Shown: piece by piece, positions 35,204 to 46,066 of the stretch
Layout: every line of letters starts with the position of its first letter
Position numbering within the stretch: the first letter of the stretch is position 1
Source of the DNA: Symbiodinium natans
Lineage: Eukaryota; Sar; Dinophyceae; Suessiales; Symbiodiniaceae
Assembly (NCBI GenBank): GCA_905221605.1
Contig: CAJNDS010000005.1
Location: 62,001 to 126,000 of the forward strand
DNA: 64,000 nucleotides
Reading direction: 5' to 3'
Translations under genes and position numbers: made by a program
Notes under the pieces: generated by a model
Told to the model about the DNA's origin: nothing
Seen by the model: only the letters and a program-made list of their open reading frames with translations
Database searches by the model: none

Positions 35204-35300
35204 GAGAATGGGGGACCCCTAAAACAGACCCCCAAATAGTAGGATTCCCTTATAATAGGGACCTCAATAAGGTACCCTAGTTCCGGAAACCACCAAGTGG
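35204..35300 (+). mobile_element. About 90-bp dispersed element, copy 1 (plus orientation)
   Basis: This sequence matches the reverse complement of 61524-61620 along about 90 bases, including a 24-base identical core containing gacccccaaatagtagg (core at about 35227-35250). It is non-coding and too short for a transposase, so at most a MITE- or introner-like element. A GC-rich perfect inverted repeat (ccccac/gtgggg) sits directly upstream at 35178-35200. Confidence 0.7.
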
Positions 35301-35778
35301 GTCTGAAGGGGAGCAGTTGAGCATTCTGGCTCCTCCGAAACTGAAAAGAGAGGGACAGTGCTGCATGCTGCTTCTGGCACAGAAATTCGGGACCGTACAA
35401 TTTATTGTGTGGATGGCTTGGGGTTTCAACATGCGAACCTATGCTGAATATCCCAAAAAGAGCTCAAGCAGTCAAGTCAAGTGCCGCATTCTCAGTGCAA
35501 CTCAAATGTTGCTTTACAATTGCAAATTCCGGGAACATGTGCAAGCTAAGGCCATTCCAGGAAAGTCCCAGTCGAAAGTGAGTCGAACCGAATTTGGAAA
35601 TCGCTTTCTGAGAAGTGTGCAAGCTATACGGACGTCGGACCGCACGCAGTGTACACCGCCATTTAAAGTGCAGCATGCTTCTACCATGCTTACGATGCTC
35701 AAAAAATCGACGCATCAACCGTCAACAGGGTGTGGACCATCTTGAGATTGCTATGTTTAGAAGTCTCTTGAAGTCAAG

Positions 35779-35910
35779 GTGTGAATCCGTGGCCAGCGGC
35801 AAGCACCTCTCACTTCTTGACGCCGGCCTACGAGCGCTGCATGACGACGGTGAACATGTCGGAGAGGAACAGCGAGGCGCGACTGAAAGACGCCGTCGCT
35901 GTAGCGTCTG
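35779..35910 (+). CDS. Candidate exon (FLTPAYERCMTTVNMSERNS)
   Basis: A 132-base open segment from a caag acceptor to a gtgggc donor, entering and leaving in phase 1. It has high third-position GC and protein-like composition (RNSEARLKDAVAVAS). Other frames here are less protein-like. Family unknown; it probably belongs to the gene spanning 32111-38884. Confidence 0.45.
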
Positions 35911-37843
35911 GTGGGCCACCCGTGTTTCTCACACCCATGGAGATGCATAGATGCATCTGCTGGATCATTCGTTGCCCCAAATTGCTGAGGCCCTTAGAAT
36001 CGACGTACTCTTTTGAAGCCGTGAGAAGCTCTGACTGTCGTGGTGCACAGCCTGAGTCCAAGAACACGACTTGCCAGGCGTGTCACAAGGCTCTTCGCTG
36101 CCACAGCCTCATATCTGCGGCGACGTCGGCCTGTGAAGTGAGACACGGCTGAGGGGCACCTGTTAGGCCTTGAGGCAATGGTTCTCGTTTGATTCAGAAG
36201 GGGTCAACAAGGACACTGCCGAGTTAGAGCAATCGACAGGTCCTCTTTCTTTTTTTGCTTCAGTGAAACCATCTCGAAATCGTGACGTGAAGAGTATCGG
36301 CAACGCTTCTTCAAGCAACGCCTTGCCCTGCTCCAAGGATATGGCTACCAACGATGGAAACCTCCTCGCTTTCTGCCTCCGCAGCCCACCTCAATCAGTT
36401 TGACCCATGGAGTGCTGGGATGCGACTTTACTTGAGGTCTGTGGCAGGTCGCTTTGTGGCACTTTCGCAAGTCGCGTGGAGGCAAGCGCTCCATTATTCA
36501 AACCCGAGCACGTAGATTGCTCGAGACCCGCTGCCCTGACAGGAAGAGTGTGGCCACTTCCACCGGGCGAGAAGCGCTTTCGGCCCGGTCATGTCGTACA
36601 GGCGCAAGTACTGCCCAGACTCGGGTTACACAGCCGCTCGCACTTCGAAAGTTGGAGCCGGGGAAGTACGTTGAGGGTAACGGGCCATCTTGCCATCCAT
36701 TGCTCCGGGGGTGTTAGCCGAACCCGTGCAAACAAGCGTCGTCCAATTAATCAGGCTGGTAGAGCGGAGTCGACAAGGGTGACAAAGGTCTTTCCTAAGA
36801 AGCGAAGTTGATCGGCCTGGTTTCAAATTCGTTGCTCAGAAGTGGGCATGCTCTTGAAAGTGTCCAGGAAAGCTTTTGGGTGCTACGCACCATGCGAACT
36901 TCCGACAAAACTAGCTGCTTCAGATTTTTGGGGACAGGCCTGGCCACGGCCGTGCCACAGAATCAGACAGGTGTGCAGCAGGCCGTAAGTGGCCTTGCTG
37001 GGTGACCAGGGTTGGTACTTGAGAAGAATGCAGGACTGCAGCAACACAAGATTACGCATAACAGAAAGGCTTGCTGTCAGCGAGCCTGCTTAAGATGGGG
37101 CATGGTGGCAGGAAGTGTGGGCGAGAGCATGGTCTTTTGAATGTTTGGGATGTAGATGTACCAGAAGAGGAAGTTGAAGATATGAGTCATCATTGCTCTG
37201 CCATGATTCGGATTTGCTTGGCTCCCCACGGCTAGTGCAACCAAGGACATGATCAATGACCTCTACGTGTGCAGGCTGACTCCAAAGAACAGCAGCACCC
37301 GATCCCACTGCGCATCTCAGACGCACTGGTCTGTGGAGACCCGGGTTGAGCCCGGCTTGAAGATGTTGACCCAGCTCTGACATCGAACCGTTTTCTTTAA
37401 CGAAGCGAGTCACGTGATTCGCCAGGATGATGCGGCCTTCTGCCAGGAGCAGATCTCCGCAGTAGATCGGCAACGTGGCTGGATGTCTGTCTTTTTGACC
37501 CGTTCTTGGTCACAGTGCTCAGCCAGCTTGCGATGGTGCCATGCTGGCGAACTTTAAGCCCAGAGTATGCAGTGCCACGCATATCAACGGATAGAACAGG
37601 CAACAGCCAAATCCAACTGCTCATTGCCAGTAAGCCAGCCGTCTTGTGTCGTTGAATCAGAATCACTCTCCCGTCACTTCGAGTTTAGCTTATACTTTGT
37701 GCACTCTCTCGTCCTGTATCGACGTGGAAGCTGCAGTGGAAAGGTGTTTCTACAGGTCGAGTGTCAGGCATACTAAACTCCAGAAAGTGACCGGAATACC
37801 CCTATTGTCTGATGTGCTGTTTATTGCTCGTACAATGCTCCAG
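35911..37843. other. 1.9 kb without an identified gene
   Basis: Two plus-strand frames near 36430-36620 and one minus-strand frame (37473-37090, with YCGDLLLAEGRIILANHV) look moderately protein-like, but none has matching splice phase or a known motif. I leave them unassigned. Confidence 0.4.
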
Positions 37844-38884
37844 GTCATGTTTGGTCCTCACCGAAAACTTAGAGGAATCTGCGGACAACGTCTGCAGTGA
37901 GAAATGCAGGACCACCAGACCACGGTTGCACGAGATGTTGGCAGGTGGCAAGTGGTAGCCGTGCAGTCCACTCGGACAGGACCTTTATCAACAACTCACT
38001 GCATTTTTGCGCCAAGTACAGCGCCATGACCGACAGCCTCAAGGTGTGAGCACTTGCGCAGCTGCATGTCTGTAGACATCTGAAGCGAATCATCCCAGGG
38101 GCTCTGGGTCTTATCCTCTGCACAGGCATACCAAGCGTATCAAGAAGCTCTTGCATGCGGTGCCTCGAAACGCAGACTACTTGAATGTGCTTGAACTCAA
38201 CGCAAAGCCTCCATCTGCTGGATGCCCCAAAGTCCCAAAGCGTCCAGGTTCAAATGCGGACGCGGAGTTCTTCTCCAGGTCCTATAAGTCCATTGTGGGC
38301 TTATTCTCTGCCACTCAAGGTGTAGCAGGCAGCGCGCAATATGGCAGCGCAAGCTTTTTGCATGACACTTCCATCATACTCTGCTGGGGCAGTTTCGCTG
38401 ACAGGCGCCATGGTCATTGGGACTTTCTTGGCAAGTGTGAGTATAGCTGCGGCCTTAGTGTTTACCAGACGTGGCATGGCAATCAAGCGATTGCGGTAAC
38501 CAAGCATGCTTTTGCCTGGGTTTGTTGGTTCGCACGTTGAGCTAGGGCGGTTGCGTTCGGGAAACACCCCTAGTCTCAATTGTGAGTTGCCGAAGCCACT
38601 TCGATCTCCTGAGAAGCCGGGAGCGAGACTTTCAACTCTGATGCATCCTCCGTGCGCTTCTCGATAGAAGATTTGAGCAGGCAGGGAGGCTACGACGCAA
38701 ACGATGGCCAAACCACTGTGGTGAGGGCCCGCTACAGCTTGCACTTGCTAGGCTCCAGAGGCCAGGTGTCATGGAGATCAGCCCAAAAGACTTGCCCCTA
38801 GCCGAGCTCATGCCTGGCTGCCTGGGCCGAGGAGGGATCTCAGACGAAGAGAAATTGAGGCAGCTTAGATCTCTCATGGGGTAG
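37844..38884 (+). CDS. 3' part of an unidentified gene with a membrane segment
   Basis: Exon-like segments: 37844-37944 (LEESADNVCSEKCRTTRP), 37967-38043 (RTFINNSLHFCAKYSAMTD, GT donor), 38126 onward (AYQAYQEALACGASKRRLLE), about 38252-38280 (SNADAEFFS), 38329-38499 (hydrophobic AMVIGTFLASVSIAAALVF followed by basic RRGMAIKR, a likely transmembrane helix with a cytosolic positive end), 38614-38706 (SSVRFSIEDLSRQGGY, GC donor) and 38766-38884 (ISPKDLPLAELMPG, stop TAG). The last two join in phase across a 59-base GC-AG intron. The joined DAN-DG-MEI segment resembles an EF-hand loop but is one residue short. The membrane exon is not phased to its neighbours. Function unknown. Confidence 0.45.
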
Positions 38885-39674
38885 AGGACTGATCTTAGCA
38901 AGGAGCAGAGGTTGAGAGGTCTGAGCACGCTGAGTCGGCTGAGATCCCTTCTGACCAGAAGAGGATCTCCGCAAGGAGCACAGGTTACTAAGTCCGAGTA
39001 TCCGAGCCGGCTAAGATTCTTCCGAGCCAGCAAGCATGAGTGGCCGAGCCTACGCCACCAAGTCCAAAGGGAAAGCTTACGCGCCCAGTGCACGCTACGA
39101 ACACTTACGGCCGCGCTCACACCCTGCACTTCATGCGTTGGCTTGATGCGTTGAGACTTGGTCAGCTGTTCAGCTTTGTTGTGTTGCTGCAGTCATGCCA
39201 GCAGCTGTGCAGCTTTGCATCAAAAGCCCGCCTGCCCGCCCCTTGAGTACGGGGTGTCATGTCTGTCCAAGGACAGTGAGGGTGTGGGGGCCCCCCCATG
39301 GCCGGCTGCTGCTGTGCCTGGGGGGTGGTACTTGTGTGCGGCCCATTGCACAAAGTGAGCTTGCGTTTAGGCGTGTAGTAAGTGTTCTGAGGCGGATAGA
39401 GAGCAGCCGGCAGCACAAGAGCAAGCCTATCCAGCCGAAGCTATATCGAGAGGGAGAGCGGGGAAGTCTCAGCGGTCGTCCAGATCCAGCTGCAAATGCA
39501 TGATCTGCATCTTGCACGTAGAGCAGTGCGCGAGGCAGCTCCGAATGCCGTGTAGACGTCTGGCTCGGTGCTGCTGAGCATCCCCAAGTAATCCTCCAGG
39601 CACCCAGCCGGTGGCCCGCGTATTCCTTTTGTGATTTAAATCAAAGTCCATGTGGGATTTGCTTAACTTCGCGA
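38885..39674. other. Spacer, about 0.8 kb
   Basis: No exon-like segment was found. Repetitive gag/gatct words occur at 38880-38990. Probably the 3' region of the gene ending at 38884. Confidence 0.4.
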
Positions 39675-39830
39675 CCACCTTCTCGTCCTGACCGTGGAAC
39701 ACGATGACGTGCACGAAGCAAAAGTGGCCGCCTTCAGAGCCTCTAGCCACGCCCGATTGGCCAGCAACACCGTGGAGGAGTGGCAGAAGAGTGGCTTGCT
39801 GTGGGTGAAGGACCAGCCCAGAGTCCCAAG
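39675..39830 (+). CDS. Candidate exon (HEAKVAAFRASSHARLASNT)
   Basis: An open segment ending at a possible GC donor, with Ala-rich helical composition and VEEWQKSGLLWVKDQP at its end. The opposite strand (39750-39469) also has a readable frame (HVIVFHGQDEKVVAKLSKSH), so the coding strand is not certain; plus is preferred for consistency with neighbours. Confidence 0.3.
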
Positions 39831-40334
39831 GCTTTCACCGGGCGGCCGTGCATGTGCGCAGCGTGAGCGATCGATAGCGATCGCTGTGCCACGGACGCTT
39901 TTCCCATACCGTACTTGAGGTTGGGGCCAGGGGTTACTCACGAGGTGAAGGCGCAGGCCGGTGGCCATGTCTCCCCCCCCCAGTCTGGATTGGAGAGCAC
40001 GCAGCAAGCAAGCCTGCAGTTCGAGTGCTGAGGGCATTTCTTGGAAAGATGCCGGATGTATTTTGACAAGCCGCAGCCGGCAAACTGCTGCTCGCTTCAT
40101 AGCATTGCCTAGGCTTTGCTGGCACTTCGCACGCTCAGCTTGGGCGGACTGCCGCCGCGTCTGCAAGCTCAGTCTGCCGCATTCAATTGCACAGTTACAT
40201 GTGGTGTGCGTTCTGTTGAGTCACGCGAGCTCAGACGTGCTGAAACTGTGTGCTGGCTGGCCTTGGCTGTTGAGGCATGTGCTACGCGAGGGTCACATCT
40301 GAAGAGCAGGTGCCGCTGACCAGTCGCAGCATAG

Positions 40335-41163
40335 ACGGGTTTGATGGGTTCGATAGTGATGCCTGACATTGACACGTCCTTTGACGGCCTTCCGCTTTGC
40401 GCGAAATGCGCAAAGCAGTGTGAAGGGCAAGTGGAAAGTGGACCGTACAGGTCCTTTGTGCTCCTGTGATCGCGCTTGTCGGCCTGACTGCATCTGATAG
40501 TCTGAGGGGGCTAAAGAGTCTTAAGATACTCACTCAGTGATCGTGAGTTTGGGAGGCCCAATGTCCTAGAATGTTTTTCCTTTTCCAGGCCGCAGCGTAT
40601 CCGAATCGCGTGTTTTTCGTTGCATGGGCCCAAAGCTCGGCCGTGGTAGCCGGCAAAAGCCGGAAACCGCCAACATCAACACGCTGTCGCCTCAAACCCG
40701 TTTCGACTTCAACAGCCAGCCGAAAGCAATCCCGAGGTACACGAGCTTCGTGACAGCTATTTTGCCTGCGCAGTGCAGGTTGAGGTGGTTGCTTGTGCAG
40801 AGGTACCAGCCTGCCAGCCTGCGTGCCACGACCTTCGAGAAGACAACAGACGCCTACATGCCCCTCACATGAAGGGAGCACAAAGCATGTCTCAGTGTGA
40901 CACGAGAATCGGTATGAAAGGTATGACGTCCTCTTCTATGCTTTCCAGCAGGACAAGGCCTTCTGGTCGACGTGGCCTGTCCGACTTGCTTGGAGGGTGA
41001 CCGGTATTCTGCCTCGTCACAACAGTCACTTCCATTTCTCTGTGGCCAGGAGGGTGGTGGACTGCGCGGCCTCGGTTCCGGACAAGAGCCAGAAGCAGGC
41101 TCGGCCCTGTAACGTTGTGACGCTCATTCTCTACACGTTCTACACGCGTTCTACACGCTCTCA
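40335..41163 (+). CDS. Candidate exons of a Cys-containing protein
   Basis: Segments: 40335-40450 (PDIDTSFDGLPLCAKCAKQC, from a catag acceptor to a gtcctt donor), 40737-40873 (VVACAEVPACQPACHDL) and about 40898-41163 (YDVLFYAFQQDKAFWSTWPV, FHFSVARRVVDCAASVPD, stop TGA). The CxxC and spaced Cys residues suggest disulphide bonding or metal binding, but no named domain is recognised. The last segment has an in-frame TGA just upstream, so its acceptor must lie near 40897. Phases between segments are not proven. Confidence 0.35.
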
Positions 41164-42760
41164 TTGAGGCTTGCTGGCACTGTGGAACCGTCCGCGTCTT
41201 GATTCTGGCGCTCTGCATTCTTTTGCTGTTCTTTTGCAGTCCTTAGCGCGCTGTCGAGGCGTTCGACAGCATCCGTGACAACGTTTGCCGTCACTGCGGC
41301 CACAAGCGTGACCAGGCCAGGCAAATCGCAGTTCGCTTCACGAAGCCGCAATGACATGCCAGGGTCGGGCACCCATCCGCGTGGTCTGTGACATGCCGGG
41401 CATGAGCGAGCCACTGACTGAAAGACATCACTAGAATTGAATCGGGAGACACCCCAAGATGGGATTCCAGCATGCGTTTCTGTGTTTAGGGCTGCTCAAT
41501 GCTTAAGTTAGTTCGCCACAGGCATTCTGCCCCTCAGACGTTTCTTGAGTTCCCAAAGCTTTTTCTTGTCATTTCTTTCGTTGTGCTTCGTCTTGGTTTC
41601 ATGACATGTATTTTCTGTATCTCTTCGTATTTTCGAGGCTTCCTCGCTCATACCCGCCGTCGCAACTCGGCCGCGACAAGCCGGGGCCCCAGGTCAAAGT
41701 CAAGCACAGAAGGATGAACGAAAAGGGGGCACACTGGCCCGTGTGTTATCACTGGCGTGGTTGATGCGCATATTTGTCAGGCCAAGACCCATCCCAGGCC
41801 AGACCAAGCGTGCTTTGCAATGCTGTTGCTGCTTTGGCATGGCAAGCGCCATCACCCGCTTGGTTTGTTCAATGTCAAATATGTACATATAAATATCCAC
41901 ACATACAACACACACACAGGTATACACATATTTCTCAATCTTTCTCCCTCTCTCTCTGACTCTCTCTCTGACTTTCTCTCTCTCTATCTCTCTCTCTCCG
42001 AGACTCTCTCTCTCTCTCTCTCTCTGACTCTCTCTCTCTCTCCCTCCCTCTCTCTCTCTCCCTCTTTCTCTCTCCTGGCTAGCCGATTTTGGCAGGACGG
42101 AAGCACGCGTCTACAGCATAAGGTTTATTTCACCAGCTTTGGAGTCGTGCTGCATGGCCCTGTGAGGCTTCCAAAAACGATCTCAAAAACAGGGTTGGTG
42201 CTGCCAGTGGCGCAGTTTTCGCGTTCTGAATCTCCTGCCCAGCATCTGTCCTTCTGCGCTACCTAAACGTCAGCGAGCTGCCTTGAGGGCATTGCGCTTA
42301 TATGGCACTCCTAGTGAACGCCCTTGCCAATCTCGTCAATGGCTTCCCCATCTTCATGGCTTACCTAGCTTGCCAAGAGTCTTTATCATAGTGGGGTAAC
42401 ATTTTACATTTTAAGGGTACTTAAATTCAATAAGGAATAAAATTTTAAAATTTTATTACCATCCCAACTGTGAACCAGGAGTGGTCATCGACATGAAGCC
42501 ATGAAACCTTTGCGCCTTCTTCGAAGTCCGCACAAATCCCCATCTCTCGGGGACACTGCTGCTCCACTAGTTTGTGCTTCCGTATGAGCTAGGGGCTTCC
42601 CGATTCGGGACCAGAGCTCGCTCACTGCCAGGGCGGGCCCCCGACAATCATGCGGGTTGCACTGTTGTGGCCCGATTGTGAGCGTCGTGGTTCCGACCGG
42701 GATGGTCCATCATGGGTTATGCACAGGGTGAAGTGTTGGACTGCCCCAGCTCTGCCGCAG
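41164..42760. other. 1.6 kb without an identified gene
   Basis: It holds a polypyrimidine microsatellite (listed separately) and an AT-rich patch at 42405-42465. Open frames across the (CT)n tract are low-complexity artefacts. Confidence 0.5.
41935..42076 (+). repeat. (CT)n polypyrimidine microsatellite
   Basis: About 140 bases of interrupted CTCTCT on the plus strand, immediately 3' of a short CA-rich stretch (41898-41925). It resembles the much longer tract at 53680. Confidence 0.95.
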
Positions 42761-43019
42761 GTTTGTTCGGCTAGACCTGACACCGGGGGTTTCACAGTTG
42801 ATGACGTGCAGAACCTGAAAGACACAGTATCGAGCATGCATGAGCCATTGGAGTTGTTCAAGCAGCGTGTGAAGGCCTTCCTTCCGGGTACTCCGTGCCT
42901 CGGAGAAACATCGATTTATACTTGATGTGGAGTACCTCTATGTGCAGTGTGCAAGGTGCCACTCGAGGCCTTTACCGTCGAGGCAAATTCTCGAAGCTGG
43001 TAGACTACACGGCTCCCAC
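42761..43019 (+). CDS. Candidate exons (FTVDDVQNLKDTVSSMHEPL and KFSKLVDYTAPTK)
   Basis: Exon 42761-42874 (38 codons, cgcag acceptor, GC donor) has a helical, well-balanced composition ending ELFKQRVK. The next segment, 42954-43019, ends on a textbook AA/GTGAGT donor and reads TRGLYRRGKFSKLVDYTAP in phase 1, or PLEAFTVEANSRSW in phase 0. The phase-0 reading fits the upstream exon, so the second exon's frame is unresolved. Family unknown. Confidence 0.4.
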
Positions 43020-43708
43020 AAAGTGAGTTGACACCAGGATGGACAGATGCTCTTGGAGCGCCAGCGTGTGTTGCTTGGTCGCAACAGGACATACTGACGA
43101 ATGTTTTCTGATGCTGAGTAGAATCTAAGTTCAGGTTCAATGATGGGCATATCGATCCTCGATATCACTGGCTCCAGGAGCAGAGTTACGCATTTTGTAT
43201 TTGTCCTCTCTCTTCGCATGGTGCAGCATTCAGCACGAATCACCTAAATCATGGCAGGCTTCCCTTTCCATTGCGAGAGGTACTGCAGAGGTTTCCAGGA
43301 GTTTGCGGAGTGATGAGTAGATAATAGATAGAGGCTCGCTAGCCAGGCCGTTCGAGATTGCAGAAACAGAGAGAGGCTTAAGGCGAACGATTCTCCGGGA
43401 GAAGATCAAGCCGACACAAGCAGACCGTACAACAACAAGCAACACATCAAAGACACGACCTGATAGCGAGGAGTGTGAGAGAAGACAAGACCCGAGCAAT
43501 CAGGGACATAAAACGATAACGTGGCTGGAGTGGCCGCAGAGAGTGCTAGCTAAATGGCAGAAGTCCAAGCAGAGGCTGACGCTAGATGCTGGATCAGTTC
43601 CTGTGCCCAGCGAGCGACGTTGTGACAGCCGATCGTGGCCAGAACTTACTGCGGTGCTCTGGAACTCTGGAAGAAGACCCTCCTTCAACGGGGTCTTCTC
43701 TTGATCAG

Positions 43709-43817
43709 GATTGCTGCAATTTGCCGCAAGAAGGCCGAGACAAACCTGGTGTGTGACGTGCGATCCACGAGTGCGGAAGCGCATCGCCAGGAATGCGCTA
43801 TGGACATGTTGCAGAGA
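43709..43817 (+). CDS. Candidate exon (CRKKAETNLVCDVRSTSAEA)
   Basis: A 109-base segment from a gatcag acceptor to a gtagaa donor, entering in phase 2 and leaving in phase 0. It has charged, helix-like composition with three Cys. No family recognised. Confidence 0.35.
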
Positions 43818-43862
43818 GTAGAAACATGCGGGCGGAACAGGGCCGATCCGTCCCGTCTCCAG

Positions 43863-44011
43863 ACCTCGACAATGCCTTGCATCTGAATCCGATGTTTGTC
43901 GTGCGGGATTCTTTTGTTGGGAGTGTGTTGGATGATTTCGTGCCTCAATTCGTGTTTGGACAGGACATTATTTCCAGCTACGGCATGCGAAAGGCCCGTG
44001 CTGAGGCTTGA
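43863..44011 (+). CDS. Candidate terminal exon (HLNPMFVVRDSFVGSVLDDF)
   Basis: An open segment after a ctccag acceptor with strongly protein-like hydrophobic/charged alternation, ending KARAEA and a stop at 44009-44011. It is not in phase with the exon ending 43817, so either a small exon is missing or they are unrelated. Confidence 0.3.
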
Positions 44012-44026
44012 AACTGCCTTTGGAAT

Positions 44027-44449
44027 GTGGGCCATGTGGGCAAGGCCGATGGACAGGATGGGTCTGAAGGCTGGAAACCTACTTTGTTGGACATGGAGGG
44101 CTTAGGGCCCGTTAGGGCGGCATCTGAGGTGCAAATGCCGCCGTGGTGCCACAGCCAAAGCAAAAGGTGCTCGTCGGTGGATGGGGTGGATTCTGTTTTG
44201 ATGGCTCTCTCTTTGCCTATGTCTGCCTTGTCGGCTCCATTGAAAGCTGCACTGGCAGGCCACTTCGGTGCGTGGCTTCATGTCATGGCTGAGCGGTGCC
44301 GTAGGTGTACCAGAACAGACAGAGGCTCGAACGAGCATATTGCAAGAGATTTCCTTCTTCACCTTGACTTTCTGAAGCAACGACGTGAACTTTCAAAGGC
44401 CATGCCTGCCGTGACAGCCTACGGAGGTCAAGGCGCCGGGTCTTGCTGA
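44027..44449 (+). CDS. Uninterrupted 140-codon ORF, uncertain
   Basis: It opens with ATG and contains LPMSALSAPLKAALAGHFGA and ARDFLLHLDFLKQRRELSKA, both helix-like. It has no known motif. Chance frames of this length occur elsewhere in the window, so coding status is doubtful. Confidence 0.25.
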   Translation: MGHVGKADGQDGSEGWKPTLLDMEGLGPVRAASEVQMPPWCHSQSKRCSSVDGVDSVLMALSLPMSALSAPLKAALAGHFGAWLHVMAERCRRCTRTDRGSNEHIARDFLLHLDFLKQRRELSKAMPAVTAYGGQGAGSC

Positions 44450-45517
44450 GGCTTGCAAGTTTCACATCCTTGCTCAGCTTTCGTTTAGGCAGCACGCAAC
44501 AACATTTTGCAGAGAGGTCGGAAGCTCAGCAAGCTCAGCAACTTGGTTTTTTGCTTACACGGTGAGACTCAAGACACAGAGATTGCCACAGGGAGTACTG
44601 GACACAGGGGTTACTGGATCAGCAGAGTCAGAGGCTAGGCTAGCTTCGTTTGGGCTACAGGCAGGTAGCACTGCAATCTACAATTACAGGAGGGTGATCG
44701 CTCAAGAGATCGCAGGTTCATGACATGGACAGTTACCGATACGAGCAGTGAGTGTGCTGCAGCCATCATCGTCATCCTCGCGTGGTTTCGCGTCTTCCAC
44801 TCCTGGTGTGTGGGCGTGTTGACCGGTCACTGCGCCCAGGAACTCTGCGGGACAAGTTGGCATTGCACGCGAGGGATTGGTCCGCAAGGGTTTTGGCTCG
44901 CTTGCCCAAAGCTTCAAGATCGGAATCTTGAACCAATGCAGTGCGACCTTTGTGCAGGTCAGTCCTTACAACACTCGAAAGGTGGCAGCCGGACCCTTTC
45001 GCAAAGGACTTACGACTTGGAGCCCAGACTGCCAGACACGTACAACGTATGGCAGTTGTAGCAATGTGGCAGATGGCAACCTTTTGACTTCTGCTGGGCA
45101 TGTTCCGGGCACATGATGCTCAGGTCCTAGTCATGTAGTCGACAAGCTCCACCACGTTGAGGTTCAGAGTGTTGCCGAAGGCAAAGTTCACCGGGACGTT
45201 GCCATCAGTTGACTCCCAGGGTTCAGAACACCTTGATGACTCGATGACAGTTCGGTGACTCTGGCCTTGCGCGAGGCAATGAGCTCGATGCCCAGCTGCA
45301 GGAGATTATCTCTAGGACCGATGCAGCCGAAGCTGAGATGTGGTGCCTCACGTGGATTGCTTAGTTGATGTATTTGATGTTCGTTTTCATGCACGGAGTT
45401 AGTCGTCCACTCGTACATTGGGGTGGGGCCTCGTGGACAGAAGGCTTCTAGGACCATGGTTCAGGCAGTGGCCCAAGTAGATCAAGTCGCCAGGTTTCGT
45501 GAAGTCAGTATCGCAGT

Positions 45518-45850
45518 TTGTCGCAATGCAGTCCCCGTCTAGGACTGTCACGACAGACGCCAGAGACGTCAAAACTGAGAGTGCTTGATGATGCCAGTCA
45601 TATCAGTGCATATGCCATGTGCACTGCTGTGCGAATAGATTGGCATAGATGCGCCAATCCAATGGTGCAGGCGCTGTCCAGATCTAAGACCGAAGTCTTT
45701 CTAAAGCCACACAAGCTGGACGTTTGCGGCGCCGTCAATCCACAAAGGATGGATGGTCCAGTGACCGATGACGAAACAGCCCGCGCAGCAAACCAAGCGA
45801 CCAAGCTTGCATCACAACTTGCCTGGCATAACCCCCAGAACCTCATCTGA
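45518..45850 (+). CDS. Uninterrupted ORF ending in a stop, candidate terminal exon
   Basis: The C-terminal half (SKTEVFLKPHKLDVCGAVNP, ETARAANQATKLASQLAWHN) has natural protein composition, and the frame ends at TGA 45848-45850. The N-terminal third is less convincing and may be intron. No family recognised; the antisense frame is a shadow. Confidence 0.35.
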   Translation: MSQCSPRLGLSRQTPETSKLRVLDDASHISAYAMCTAVRIDWHRCANPMVQALSRSKTEVFLKPHKLDVCGAVNPQRMDGPVTDDETARAANQATKLASQLAWHNPQNLI

Positions 45851-46066
45851 GCACACCTGAGCACATCTGAGCACGTCAGCTGCAGCTTTCATGGGTGTGC
45901 CTGCGGCTTCCAGGAGACGGTAGCAGAGGGCTGTAGCTGGCCCGATTTTGGTCGATCTTGGGCAAGGCATCGCTTTGCCGCGGTTGTCTCATTCCCTGGT
46001 GCGATATGGGGTGTGCACAAGAGTGTGCACAAGAGTGTGCACAGAGTGCGCACGAGCAACTTGCAG

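Noticed and set aside
36407-36811. 134-codon plus-strand ORF
   Set aside because: Two overlapping frames are equally protein-like and neither has consistent splice phase; cannot be assigned.
37090-37473. Minus-strand ORF of 127 codons with YCGDLLLAEGRIILANHV
   Set aside because: It looks mildly protein-like, but chance frames of this length are common here, it has no known motif, and it is opposite to all supported genes; left unassigned.
38632-39129. Minus-strand ORF of 165 codons
   Set aside because: It overlaps the plus-strand terminal exons 38614-38706 and 38766-38884, which are in phase with each other and have splice signals.
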